Below are positions 1 to 5,214 of a stretch of DNA of 11,166 bases, one piece after another. The notes below the pieces were generated by a model. The model worked only from the letters and a program-made list of their open reading frames with translations. It did no database searches and was not told where the DNA came from. Source of the DNA: Candidatus Pelethomonas intestinigallinarum (lineage in GTDB: Bacteria; Bacillota; Clostridia; Oscillospirales; Oscillospiraceae); contig DVGP01000260.1 in the NCBI GenBank assembly GCA_018712665.1, forward strand, positions 1 to 11,166, in the 5' to 3' direction. Position numbers and translations under genes: made by a program. Numbering within the stretch: the first letter of the stretch is position 1; each line of letters starts with the position of its first letter.

Positions 1-59
1 TCCGGGCCCTGGACGGAAACTATTTCGCCGTGGTGGAAGTGGAAAAGAGCTATGTGTAA
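1..59 (+). CDS. 3' end of an unidentified protein-coding gene (partial)
   Basis: Reading in the frame that starts at base 3 gives 18 codons and then TAA at 57-59; the residues end in GNYFAVVEVEKSYV. Only this tail is inside the window, so the family cannot be named. The frame is supported by its stop codon lying directly against a strong stem-loop terminator (58-87) and by the convergent arrangement with spoVAE. The first two bases belong to a codon begun outside the window. It could be any preceding gene; no function is offered. Confidence 0.6.
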   Translation, partial: RALDGNYFAVVEVEKSYV

Positions 60-87
60 AGCGAGCGGGCGCAAGCCCGCTCGCTTT
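58..87. terminator. bidirectional terminator between converging genes
   Basis: The arm AAAGCGAGCGGGC, a GCAA tetraloop, and the exact complementary arm GCCCGCTCGCTTT form a perfect 13-bp stem. The A-run at the 5' side and T-run at the 3' side give short U-tracts to transcripts from either direction. It sits between the tail of the + strand gene ending at 59 and the stop codon of spoVAE at 102-104, which is where a shared terminator is expected. The U-tracts are only three bases, so termination efficiency is a guess. Confidence 0.85.
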
Positions 88-101
88 CGCATATCCGTTT
101 T

Positions 102-458
102 CTACCGTTTCTCCCCCGGCCGGAAGATCAGCGCCGCCAGGAGGGAGAACAGCACCGCCGCGGCGATGCCGCCGGAGGCGGCGGTGAGCCCCCCGGTGAG
201 GACCCCCAGCCACCCCTGCTCCCCCACGGCCTTGGCCACCCCCTTGGCCAGGTTAGAGCCAAAGCCCGTCAGGGGGACGCTGGCCCCGGCCCCGCCCCAC
301 TGGGCAATGTAGCCGTACACACCGATGGCCTCCAAGAACACGCCGCAGACCACATACCCCGTCAGGATCCGGGCAGGGGTGAGCGTGGTCTTGTCGATGA
401 AGATCTGGCCGATGACACATAGGAGGCCGCCGCAGAGAAACGCGTTGAGGTATTGCAT
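102..458 (-). CDS. spoVAE: stage V sporulation protein AE (SpoVAE)
   Basis: This 118-residue, strongly hydrophobic protein belongs to the SpoVA family, which forms the inner-membrane channel that moves dipicolinic acid into the forespore and out at germination. The N-terminal MQYLNAFLCGGLLCVIGQIF segment, the PARILTGYVVCGVFLEAIG segment and the C-terminal AAAVLFSLLAALIF segment read as membrane helices, with the typical VPLTGFGSNLAKGV loop near residues 61-74. Length matches the short SpoVAE/SpoVAEb form. The start chosen is the ATG at 458-456, preceded by GAAAGGGG about 10 bases upstream; the same frame stays open far upstream, but that part is antisense-like shadow of spoVAD. It follows spoVAD by 17 bases, so the two are surely cotranscribed. 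Function in this organism is by homology. Confidence 0.93.
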   Translation of the reverse strand: MQYLNAFLCGGLLCVIGQIFIDKTTLTPARILTGYVVCGVFLEAIGVYGYIAQWGGAGASVPLTGFGSNLAKGVAKAVGEQGWLGVLTGGLTAASGGIAAAVLFSLLAALIFRPGEKR

Positions 459-475
459 ACATAATTCCGCCCCTT

Positions 476-1486
476 TCAGACGCTTTCGATGACCACCGCG
501 TGACAGATGGAGGGGATGCTCTCCCCCTGGCAGGTGGAGGTAGGGGAGAGCAGGGCCCCGGTGGGGGCGAAGAGGATCCTCCGCCATCGGCCCCGCTCCA
601 TCTCCCCCAGCAGGTAGCCGCACAGCACCGACGCCGCGCAGCCGCAGCCGCTGGCCCCGGCGTGCATGTCCTGATTTTGAATATCGTAGAGCAGCAGGCC
701 GCAGTCGGTGTAGTTCCCGCCCATATCCACCCCGTCCCGGGCAAAGAGGTCCGCCACGATCTGGTGACCCAGGGCCCCCAGGTCCCCGGTGACCACCAGG
801 TCGTAGTCCCGGGGCCCGGTGCCGGTGGCGGCAAAGTGGGCGGACAGGGTGTCGTAGGCGGCGGGGGCCATAGCCGCCCCCATATTGTTGGCGTCGGTGA
901 TCCCCTTGTCCACGATTTTGCCGCAGGTGACGGCGGTGACGGCGGGGCCGGAGCCCTCCCGGCCCAGGATGGCGCAGCCCGCCGCCGTGGCGGTCCACTG
1001 GGCGGTGGGGGTCCGCTGGCTGCCGTAGGGCACCGGCATGCGGTACTGCCGCTCGGCGGTGCAGAAGTGGCTGCTGGTCATGGCCCCCAGCCGCTCCGCG
1101 AAGCCCCCCGCCACCAGCAGGGAGCCCAGCGCCAGGCTCTCCCCCATGGTGGAGCAGGCGCCGTAGAGGCCGTAGAAGGGGATGCCGAAGTCCCGCAGAC
1201 CGAAGGAGGTGCCGATGCACTGGTTGAGCAGGTCCCCCGCCAGAATGTAGTCCAGGTCGTCCGGCTTCAGCCCCGCCTTCTCCAGCGCCTTGCCCAGGGC
1301 GGCCTTCTGCATGGCGCTCTCTGCCTTCTCCCAGGTCTTTTCACCGAAGAAGCTGTCGGTGCACAGCTGGTCGAACCAGTCCGCCAGAGGCCCCTCCCCC
1401 TCGTGCTTGCCGCCCACGGCGGCGTGGGAGAGGATGTGTACGGGCGCGGGCAGGGCGACGGTCTGCCGTCCCAGCCGGTTTGCCAT
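476..1486 (-). CDS. spoVAD: stage V sporulation protein AD (SpoVAD)
   Basis: A 336-residue soluble protein with the thiolase-like fold of SpoVAD, the dipicolinic-acid-binding component of the SpoVA transport complex. Visible family features are GRQTVALP at the N-terminus, LHILSHAAVGGKHEGEGP-like sequence around 16-33, DYILAGDLLNQCIGTSF around 79-95, YGLYGACSTMGESL around 105-118 with Cys111 at the position of the thiolase nucleophile, and the Cys-rich SSHFCTAERQYR stretch near 138-149. The start is the ATG at 1486-1484, seven bases after a perfect GGAGGTG; a GTG three codons upstream lies inside that ribosome binding site and is not preferred. It heads the spoVAD-spoVAE pair. In most clostridia spoVAC is immediately upstream; here that space is an intergenic region facing a divergent kinase gene, so spoVAC must be elsewhere or absent. 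Confidence 0.96.
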   Translation of the reverse strand: MANRLGRQTVALPAPVHILSHAAVGGKHEGEGPLADWFDQLCTDSFFGEKTWEKAESAMQKAALGKALEKAGLKPDDLDYILAGDLLNQCIGTSFGLRDFGIPFYGLYGACSTMGESLALGSLLVAGGFAERLGAMTSSHFCTAERQYRMPVPYGSQRTPTAQWTATAAGCAILGREGSGPAVTAVTCGKIVDKGITDANNMGAAMAPAAYDTLSAHFAATGTGPRDYDLVVTGDLGALGHQIVADLFARDGVDMGGNYTDCGLLLYDIQNQDMHAGASGCGCAASVLCGYLLGEMERGRWRRILFAPTGALLSPTSTCQGESIPSICHAVVIESV

Positions 1487-1529
1487 GGCGCTCACCTCCA
1501 GAAAAAGTGCCGGCTGCCGCCGGTGGAGG

Positions 1530-1560
1530 TAGTATGCGCCCCTGTCCGGTAAGATTATGT
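1530..1560 (-). promoter_or_regulatory. possible forespore sigma (SigG/SigF-like) promoter for spoVAD
   Basis: On the - strand CATACTA (1536-1530) matches the SigG/SigF -10 consensus CATnnTA exactly. ACATA (1560-1556), 19 bases upstream, matches four of five positions of the SigG -35 (G-H-A-T-R); the spacing is one or two bases long. A start about 7 bases below the -10 would give a leader of roughly 35 bases ending in the GGAGGTG ribosome site. SpoVA genes are known SigG targets in Bacillus and Clostridium, which is the main reason to propose it. The match is short and could be chance. Confidence 0.35.
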
Positions 1561-1665
1561 GCGTTCAGGGGTGGAAAAACCAGGGAACGCATCCGGCGTG
1601 TCAGAAAGCCTCGCGACGTTCCGCCGCCAGGGCTGCGAGGAGTCATACAAAATTGTTGATTCCTG

Positions 1666-1694
1666 ATGACAGGAGCCCAAGCCCGTGGTACAAT
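1666..1694 (+). promoter_or_regulatory. housekeeping-type promoter for the ROK kinase
   Basis: ATGACA (1666-1671, five of six matches to TTGACA) is separated by exactly 17 bases from TACAAT (1689-1694, five of six matches to TATAAT). Transcription would start near 1701, giving a leader of about 65 bases. The leader begins with a small hairpin, GGCGAG-6-CTCGCC (1698-1715), and ends in the GAGGAG ribosome site at 1752-1757. The spacing and the position between divergent genes make this the most likely promoter of the kinase-nagA unit. Confidence 0.6.
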
Positions 1695-1764
1695 GAGGGC
1701 GAGGCTTATCTCGCCGGCCCGCTCTGTGCCGGTGACACTTTGACAGAAGACGAGGAGATGTGAC

Positions 1765-3147
1765 ATGAACAGATTTGGAATCCAGGTGGAGCTGAGGAAC
1801 ATCCCTCCGCTGGACAGGGAATTTTTTCCCATGATGCGATTCAACCAGGCCTTTCTGGCCACGGCCAGAAAGCCGGTGGCCATCGCCGTGGAGCGGGACC
1901 GGGGACAGGTGGCGGTGTGCCATACCTTCATCCACGGCACCGACGAGCGGTATGAGGCCGACTGCTACTACATGGACCGGCTGGTGAAGTGCCTGCTGTG
2001 GATGAAGGGCGGCTGGAAGATCTATGTCAGCGGCGACGAGCGGGTCGGGACCTATCTGAAGGAGACCTACTCCCTCACCGGAGCCCGGGCCTTTGACGCC
2101 GACTTCATGGCCGACGTGTACGAGAGGCCCTTCGAAGTGGTCATCTGCGACCAGGTCCCCGAGGAGAAGGACGTGTCCCAGGCCATCGGCCGGCATATAG
2201 ACGGCTGCCGCATTGGCTTCGACGCCGGCGGGTCCGACCGGAAGGTGTCCGCCGTGGTGGACGGGGAGACCGTGTTCTCCGAGGAGGTGGTCTGGCACCC
2301 GAAGATCACCGCCGACCCCCAGTACCACTACGACGGCATCGTGGCCGCCTTCAAGTCCGCCGCCGAGCACATGCCCCGGGTGGACGCAGTGGGCGTCAGC
2401 TCCGCCGGCGTGTTCATCAACGACCGGACCATGGTGGCCTCCCTGTTCCTGAAGGTGCCCAAGGACCAGTTCGACGCCAAGGTGAAGGACATCTACATCC
2501 GGGCTGTGAAGGACACCTTTGGGGACATCCCCTACGCCGTGTGCAACGACGGCGACGTGTCCGCCCTGGCCGGGGCCATGAGCCTGGAGGACAACAACGT
2601 GCTGGGCATCGCCATGGGCACCAGCGAGGCCGTGGGCTACGTGGACGGGAAGGGCAACATCACCGGTTGGCTCAACGAGTTGGCCTTCATGCCCGTGGAC
2701 GCCGCGGCGGACGCCATGGTGGACGAGTGGAGCGGGGACATCGGCTGCGGCGTGAAGTATTTCTCCCAGGACGGCGTCATCAAGCTGGCCCCCCGGGCGG
2801 GGATCGAGCTGGACGAGAGCCTGTCCCCGGCGGAGAAGCTGAAGGTGGTCCAGAGCCTCATGGCCCAGGACGATCCCCGGGCGGCGGCGGTCTACCAGTC
2901 CATCGGCGTGTACCTGGGCCACACCCTGGCCTACTACCACCAGCTCTACGGCTGCAAGCACGTGCTGCTGCTGGGCCGGGTCATGTCCGGCAAGGGCGGC
3001 GACATCATCCTGGACACCTGCAAGCAGGTCCTGGCCGACGAGTACCCGGAGCTGAACGGCAAGATGATCCCCGCGCTGCCCGACGAGAAGTTCCGCCGGG
3101 TGGGCCAGTCCATGGCCGCCGCCTCCCTGCCGGCGCTGGAACGCTAA
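1765..3147 (+). CDS. ROK-family sugar kinase with an N-terminal extension
   Basis: A 460-residue protein whose residues about 148-460 form an actin-like ROK (repressor, ORF, kinase) fold. Seen motifs are the phosphate-1 loop GFDAGGSDRK (151-160), VDAVGVSSAG (206-215), CNDGDVSALAGAM (260-272) carrying the Asp expected to act as catalytic base, and an adenosine-side GIAMGTSEAVGYV (281-293) that departs from the usual GTGxGGG. The classic ROK zinc motif (HxCxCGxxGC) is not visible. Residues 1-147 are an extra domain I do not recognise; it has no obvious helix-turn-helix, so a sugar kinase is more likely than a ROK repressor. The ATG is 8 bases after GAGGAG. The downstream neighbour nagA suggests an amino sugar such as N-acetylglucosamine or N-acetylmannosamine as substrate, an inference from context only. 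Confidence 0.85.
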   Translation: MNRFGIQVELRNIPPLDREFFPMMRFNQAFLATARKPVAIAVERDRGQVAVCHTFIHGTDERYEADCYYMDRLVKCLLWMKGGWKIYVSGDERVGTYLKETYSLTGARAFDADFMADVYERPFEVVICDQVPEEKDVSQAIGRHIDGCRIGFDAGGSDRKVSAVVDGETVFSEEVVWHPKITADPQYHYDGIVAAFKSAAEHMPRVDAVGVSSAGVFINDRTMVASLFLKVPKDQFDAKVKDIYIRAVKDTFGDIPYAVCNDGDVSALAGAMSLEDNNVLGIAMGTSEAVGYVDGKGNITGWLNELAFMPVDAAADAMVDEWSGDIGCGVKYFSQDGVIKLAPRAGIELDESLSPAEKLKVVQSLMAQDDPRAAAVYQSIGVYLGHTLAYYHQLYGCKHVLLLGRVMSGKGGDIILDTCKQVLADEYPELNGKMIPALPDEKFRRVGQSMAAASLPALER

Positions 3148-3434
3148 GGCCGTACTTTTCTTTATAAAGAAAAGTACCAAATACCCGCAGGGCACTTAGA
3201 AATTTTTGCGCGAAACTATCGTTTCGCTTATCACATGATCTGCCGGTCTGAAAAAATCAGAGGAATCTTCAGCTCCGGTGTTCTGCCGAGCATACGAACT
3301 GGCTTATCAAACCCATACCCTTGAGCGGAGCGTGAACTCCGCGAACAAAAGTTTTTGTCCAACTTTTTTCAAAAAGTTGGCGGGGCCCGGGGTGGAACCC
3401 CGGTGGGCCCCGGCGGACCTGAGAGGAGCATGTT
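3148..3434 (+). repeat. hairpin-rich spacer between kinase and nagA (array copy A)
   Basis: No gene is supported in these 287 bases. In order they hold: a perfect 26-base palindrome GTACTTTTCTTTA/TAAAGAAAAGTAC (3152-3177); GCGAAAC-tatc-GTTTCGC (3210-3227); a weak TCTGA/TCAGA stem (3247-3261); GCGGAG-cgtgaa-CTCCGC (3325-3342); CCAACTTTTT-tc-AAAAAGTTGG (3359-3380); and a GC-rich stem CGGGGCCC/GGGCCCCG (3381-3412) with an inner GGGG/CCCC. The nagA ribosome site follows. The same order of hairpins recurs in the spacer 7746-7937. The first palindrome, 4 bases after the kinase stop, may act as a terminator or mRNA-end stabiliser. Spacer repeats of this look are familiar in Oscillospiraceae, but family membership was not checked. 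Confidence 0.8.
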
Positions 3435-4541
3435 ATGCGTGTCAAAAATGGAAAAGTACTGATTGGCCGGAGTTTTCTTGACGTTGACCTGGACTTTGAC
3501 CGTGTGATCACCGCCATCGGCCCTCTGGAGGGGGCGGCGGACTTTGACGCCCGGGGCTGCTACGTGATCCCCGGACTGGTGGACATCCACACCCACGGGG
3601 CGGTGGGGGAGGACTTCTCCGACGGCAAACCGGAGGGTCTCCAGCCCCTGGCGGACTACTACGCCAGCCGGGGGGTCACCTCGTACCTGGCCACCACCAT
3701 GACTTTGAAGGAGGAGACCCTCTCCCCCGCCATGCACGCCATCCGGGACTTCCGGCGAAACGGTGGGGCCAAGTGCGCCGGGGTCCACCTGGAGGGTCCC
3801 TTCCTCTGCTACGCCAAGCGGGGGGCCCAGGCAGCGGAAAACCTCCACAAACCGGACGCAGCCCTCTTTCACCGGCTCAACGAGGCCAGCGGCGGACAGG
3901 TGCGGCTGGTCACCGTGGCCTGCGAGGAGGAGGGGGCCCTGGACTTCATCCGCCAGGTGTCCCGGGTCTGCACCGTCTCCCTGGGCCACTCCACCGCCGA
4001 CTACGACACCGCCATGGCGGCCTTCGCCGCCGGGGCCAGCCACGCCACCCACCTCTACAACGGGATGCCCTCCTTCCTCCACCGGGCGCCGGGCATCATC
4101 GGCGCGGCCTTTGACGCCGGGGCCAGCGTGGAGCTGATCTGCGACGGCCTCCACATCCACCCCGCCGTCATCCGGGCCACCCACCGGCTCTTCGGCGACA
4201 GGCTGAACCTGATCTCAGACTCCCTGCGCTGCGCCGGAATGCCCGACGGCGACTACGAGCTGGGGGGCCAACCCATCACCGTCAAGGGCGGCAAGGCCAC
4301 CCTCACCGGCACCGACACCCTGGCCGGGTCCTCCATCTCCCTGCTGGACGCGGTACGGAACGTGGTGGCCTTTGGCCTGAGCCTGCCGGAGGCGGTGTAC
4401 GCCGCCTCCACAGCCCCGGCCCTGGCCGTGGGCCTCACCGACGTGGGGACCATCGCTCTGGGGAAGGCGGCGGACCTGGTGGTGCTGGACAGGGACCTGG
4501 CACTGAAGGCCGTGTTTGTGGACGGCCGGCGGGAGGTGTAA
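3435..4541 (+). CDS. nagA: N-acetylglucosamine-6-phosphate deacetylase
   Basis: A 368-residue amidohydrolase-superfamily enzyme that removes acetate from GlcNAc-6-phosphate to give glucosamine-6-phosphate in the cytoplasm. Metal and catalytic positions are all present: DIHTHG (50-55), HLEGPF with Glu120, GHS with His185, SHATHLYNGMP with His203 and His206, CDGLHIHP (236-243), and ISDSLRCAG with Asp262 in place of the more usual TDA motif. The C-terminal GTIALGKAADLVVLD is the standard strand closing the composite beta domain. At 368 residues it is slightly shorter than the usual 380-400. The ATG follows GAGAGGAG by about 8 bases. No separate promoter is obvious, so it is probably read with the upstream kinase through the hairpin-rich spacer. 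nagB and a transporter are not in the window. Confidence 0.95.
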   Translation: MRVKNGKVLIGRSFLDVDLDFDRVITAIGPLEGAADFDARGCYVIPGLVDIHTHGAVGEDFSDGKPEGLQPLADYYASRGVTSYLATTMTLKEETLSPAMHAIRDFRRNGGAKCAGVHLEGPFLCYAKRGAQAAENLHKPDAALFHRLNEASGGQVRLVTVACEEEGALDFIRQVSRVCTVSLGHSTADYDTAMAAFAAGASHATHLYNGMPSFLHRAPGIIGAAFDAGASVELICDGLHIHPAVIRATHRLFGDRLNLISDSLRCAGMPDGDYELGGQPITVKGGKATLTGTDTLAGSSISLLDAVRNVVAFGLSLPEAVYAASTAPALAVGLTDVGTIALGKAADLVVLDRDLALKAVFVDGRREV

Positions 4542-4569
4542 AGGCGGCATCTCCCTTCCAATCGCAAAA

Positions 4570-4596
4570 TCCGCAAAAATTTCATATTTTTGCGGA
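4570..4596. other. stem-loop downstream of nagA
   Basis: TCCGCAAAAAT, a TTCAT loop, and ATTTTTGCGGA form a perfect 11-bp stem, 28 bases after the nagA stop. On the + strand it is followed by A-residues rather than a U-tract, so it is not a textbook terminator for nagA, though the ATTTTT arm plus stem may still stop or pause polymerase or protect the mRNA end. On the - strand it is followed by TTTTGCG, but no - strand gene leads into it. Confidence 0.5.
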
Positions 4597-4668
4597 AAAA
4601 TCAAAATATTTTTAGCAAAGTAAACGACCGGCTTTTATCACAAATATGGATTTTTGGTAATATGCGCA

Positions 4669-4698
4669 TTGACAAGAAGTTTTTTGAACTGCTAAAAT
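4669..4698 (+). promoter_or_regulatory. strong promoter of a putative small RNA
   Basis: A perfect -35, TTGACA (4669-4674), is followed 18 bases later by TAAAAT (4693-4698, five of six matches to TATAAT). The flanking upstream DNA is AT-rich. No coding frame follows; a structured segment and a strong terminator do. An 8-base palindrome, ATGCGCAT (4662-4669), touches the -35 and a dyad covers the -10. Confidence 0.65.
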
Positions 4699-4708
4699 AA
4701 TAGCAGTT
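4687..4708. promoter_or_regulatory. dyad (possible operator) over the -10
   Basis: AACTGCTA (4687-4694), six bases AAATAA, and TAGCAGTT (4701-4708) are a perfect 8-bp inverted repeat that encloses the -10 hexamer of the promoter at 4669-4698. Half-sites centred 14 bases apart fit a dimeric repressor, but I do not recognise the sequence as the site of a known regulator. Part of the symmetry may instead come from the RNA hairpin that begins at 4702. Confidence 0.4.
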
Positions 4709-4797
4709 TAGGAAACAATCCTAAGCTGCTGTATCGTTTTTCCTCAATCTTCTCCATCAAGCAAAGGGCCGCCCTGTCAGGGGCGGCCTTTTGCTTT
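4702..4797 (+). ncRNA. putative small non-coding RNA, about 95 nt
   Basis: The segment between the promoter at 4669-4698 and the terminator at 4759-4796 has no convincing reading frame. It opens with a 12-bp hairpin containing one U-G pair: AGCAGTTTAGGA (4702-4713), loop AACAA, TCCTAAGCTGCT (4719-4730). A T-rich single-stranded linker, GTATCGTTTTTCC and on to 4758, links it to the terminator. The start would be near 4704-4706, which would trim the first hairpin pair or two. I cannot match it to 6S, SRP, tmRNA or a riboswitch class. Promoter, structured body and terminator together argue for a free-standing RNA gene; transcription is not demonstrated. Confidence 0.4.
4759..4796. terminator. 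very strong rho-independent terminator
   Basis: AAGCAAAGGGCCGCCC and GGGCGGCCTTTTGCTT pair over 16 positions (one G-U pair) around a TGTCAG loop. On the + strand the CCTTTTGCTTT side supplies the U-rich end; on the - strand the complement of AAGCAAAG is also U-rich, so it may work both ways. It ends the putative small RNA and insulates the Smr gene from upstream transcription. Confidence 0.8.
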
Positions 4798-4820
4798 CCT
4801 CTTTATCCGATGTCCGCCGC

Positions 4821-4849
4821 TTTTCATCAGCGGACGGATGTGCTATAAT
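4821..4849 (+). promoter_or_regulatory. extended -10 promoter of the Smr gene
   Basis: A consensus TATAAT (4844-4849) is preceded by TGC (4841-4843), giving an extended -10, with TTTTCA (4821-4826) as a weak -35 at 17-base spacing. An inverted repeat GTCCGC (4812-4817) / GCGGAC (4830-4835) straddles the -35 and could be a regulator site. The leader carries a 9-bp hairpin, CTGTCCGGC/GCTGGACAG (4868-4888), ending four bases before the AAGGAGG ribosome site. Confidence 0.7.
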
Positions 4850-4909
4850 GCTTTTTAGAGCTTAGGGCTGTCCGGCCGGGCTGGACAGTGAGGAAGGAGG
4901 GCGGCGTCC

Positions 4910-5155
4910 ATGCAGAGCGGGCGCGTTACGCTGGACATCCACGGCATGACCTGCGCTCAGGCCCAGGCGGCCATCAACGCCGCCCTGCGCCGCTGCGGCG
5001 GCTCGGTCTACCGGCTGGAGGTGGTCCACGGCTACCACGGCGGGACCCAGCTGCGGGACATGGTCCGGCAGACCTATGTTAAGCACCCCAAGGTTAAGCG
5101 CCTGGAGCTGAGCCTGAACCCCGGGGTCACGGAGCTGGTCCTGCGGGAGTACTGA
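4910..5155 (+). CDS. stand-alone Smr-domain protein
   Basis: An 81-residue protein that is almost entirely one Smr (small MutS-related) domain. The diagnostic elements are LDIHGMT (8-14) and the loop HGYHGGTQLRDMVR (40-53), followed by KVKRLELSLNPGVTELVLRE, the closing strands. Smr domains in MutS2 and related proteins are nucleic-acid-binding and often nucleolytic; single-domain copies in Firmicutes have no settled role, so the molecular substrate is left open. The start is the ATG at 4910, ten bases after AAGGAGG; an earlier in-frame start is not needed. It is monocistronic: its own promoter is upstream, a strong terminator lies before that, and the carD-like gene converges on it. Confidence 0.88.
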   Translation: MQSGRVTLDIHGMTCAQAQAAINAALRRCGGSVYRLEVVHGYHGGTQLRDMVRQTYVKHPKVKRLELSLNPGVTELVLREY

Positions 5156-5167
5156 GGGCAAGATAAA

Positions 5168-5193
5168 GAGGCCTGCCGTCTCCAGCAGACCTC
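5168..5193. terminator. weak stem-loop between converging smr and carD genes
   Basis: GAGGCCTGC (5168-5176) pairs with GCAGACCTC (5185-5193) with one C-A mismatch around an 8-base loop. It lies in the 59-base gap between the two converging stops. No clear U-tract follows on either strand, so its role as a terminator is doubtful. Confidence 0.3.
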
Positions 5194-5214
5194 AACCTTC
5201 CGCGCTATGTCCGA

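Noticed and set aside
459..1220. N-terminal extension of the spoVAE frame
   Set aside because: The frame stays open into spoVAD but the sequence there is Arg/Gly/His-rich shadow. A good ribosome site and family-typical start lie at 458.
500..1552. A 350-codon open frame on the + strand opposite spoVAD
   Set aside because: Antisense shadow; composition is biased and no ribosome site or domain is visible.
1557..1763. A 68-codon frame just before the ROK kinase
   Set aside because: It covers the predicted promoter and leader, has no ribosome site at its start, and resembles nothing; its stop only happens to lie beside the kinase start.
1555..3195. A 546-codon open frame on the - strand opposite the ROK kinase
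   Set aside because: It has no family resemblance, runs through both spacers and the kinase promoter, and has the His/Val/Gly-rich composition of antisense GC-rich DNA. The kinase frame has clear motifs.
3148..3434. CRISPR or other regular direct-repeat array
   Set aside because: The repeats are palindromes of differing sequence and spacing, with no repeated unit and spacer pattern.
4570..4596. Canonical terminator for nagA
   Set aside because: The stem is perfect but is followed by A-residues, not a U-tract, on the nagA strand; kept only as a stem-loop of uncertain role.
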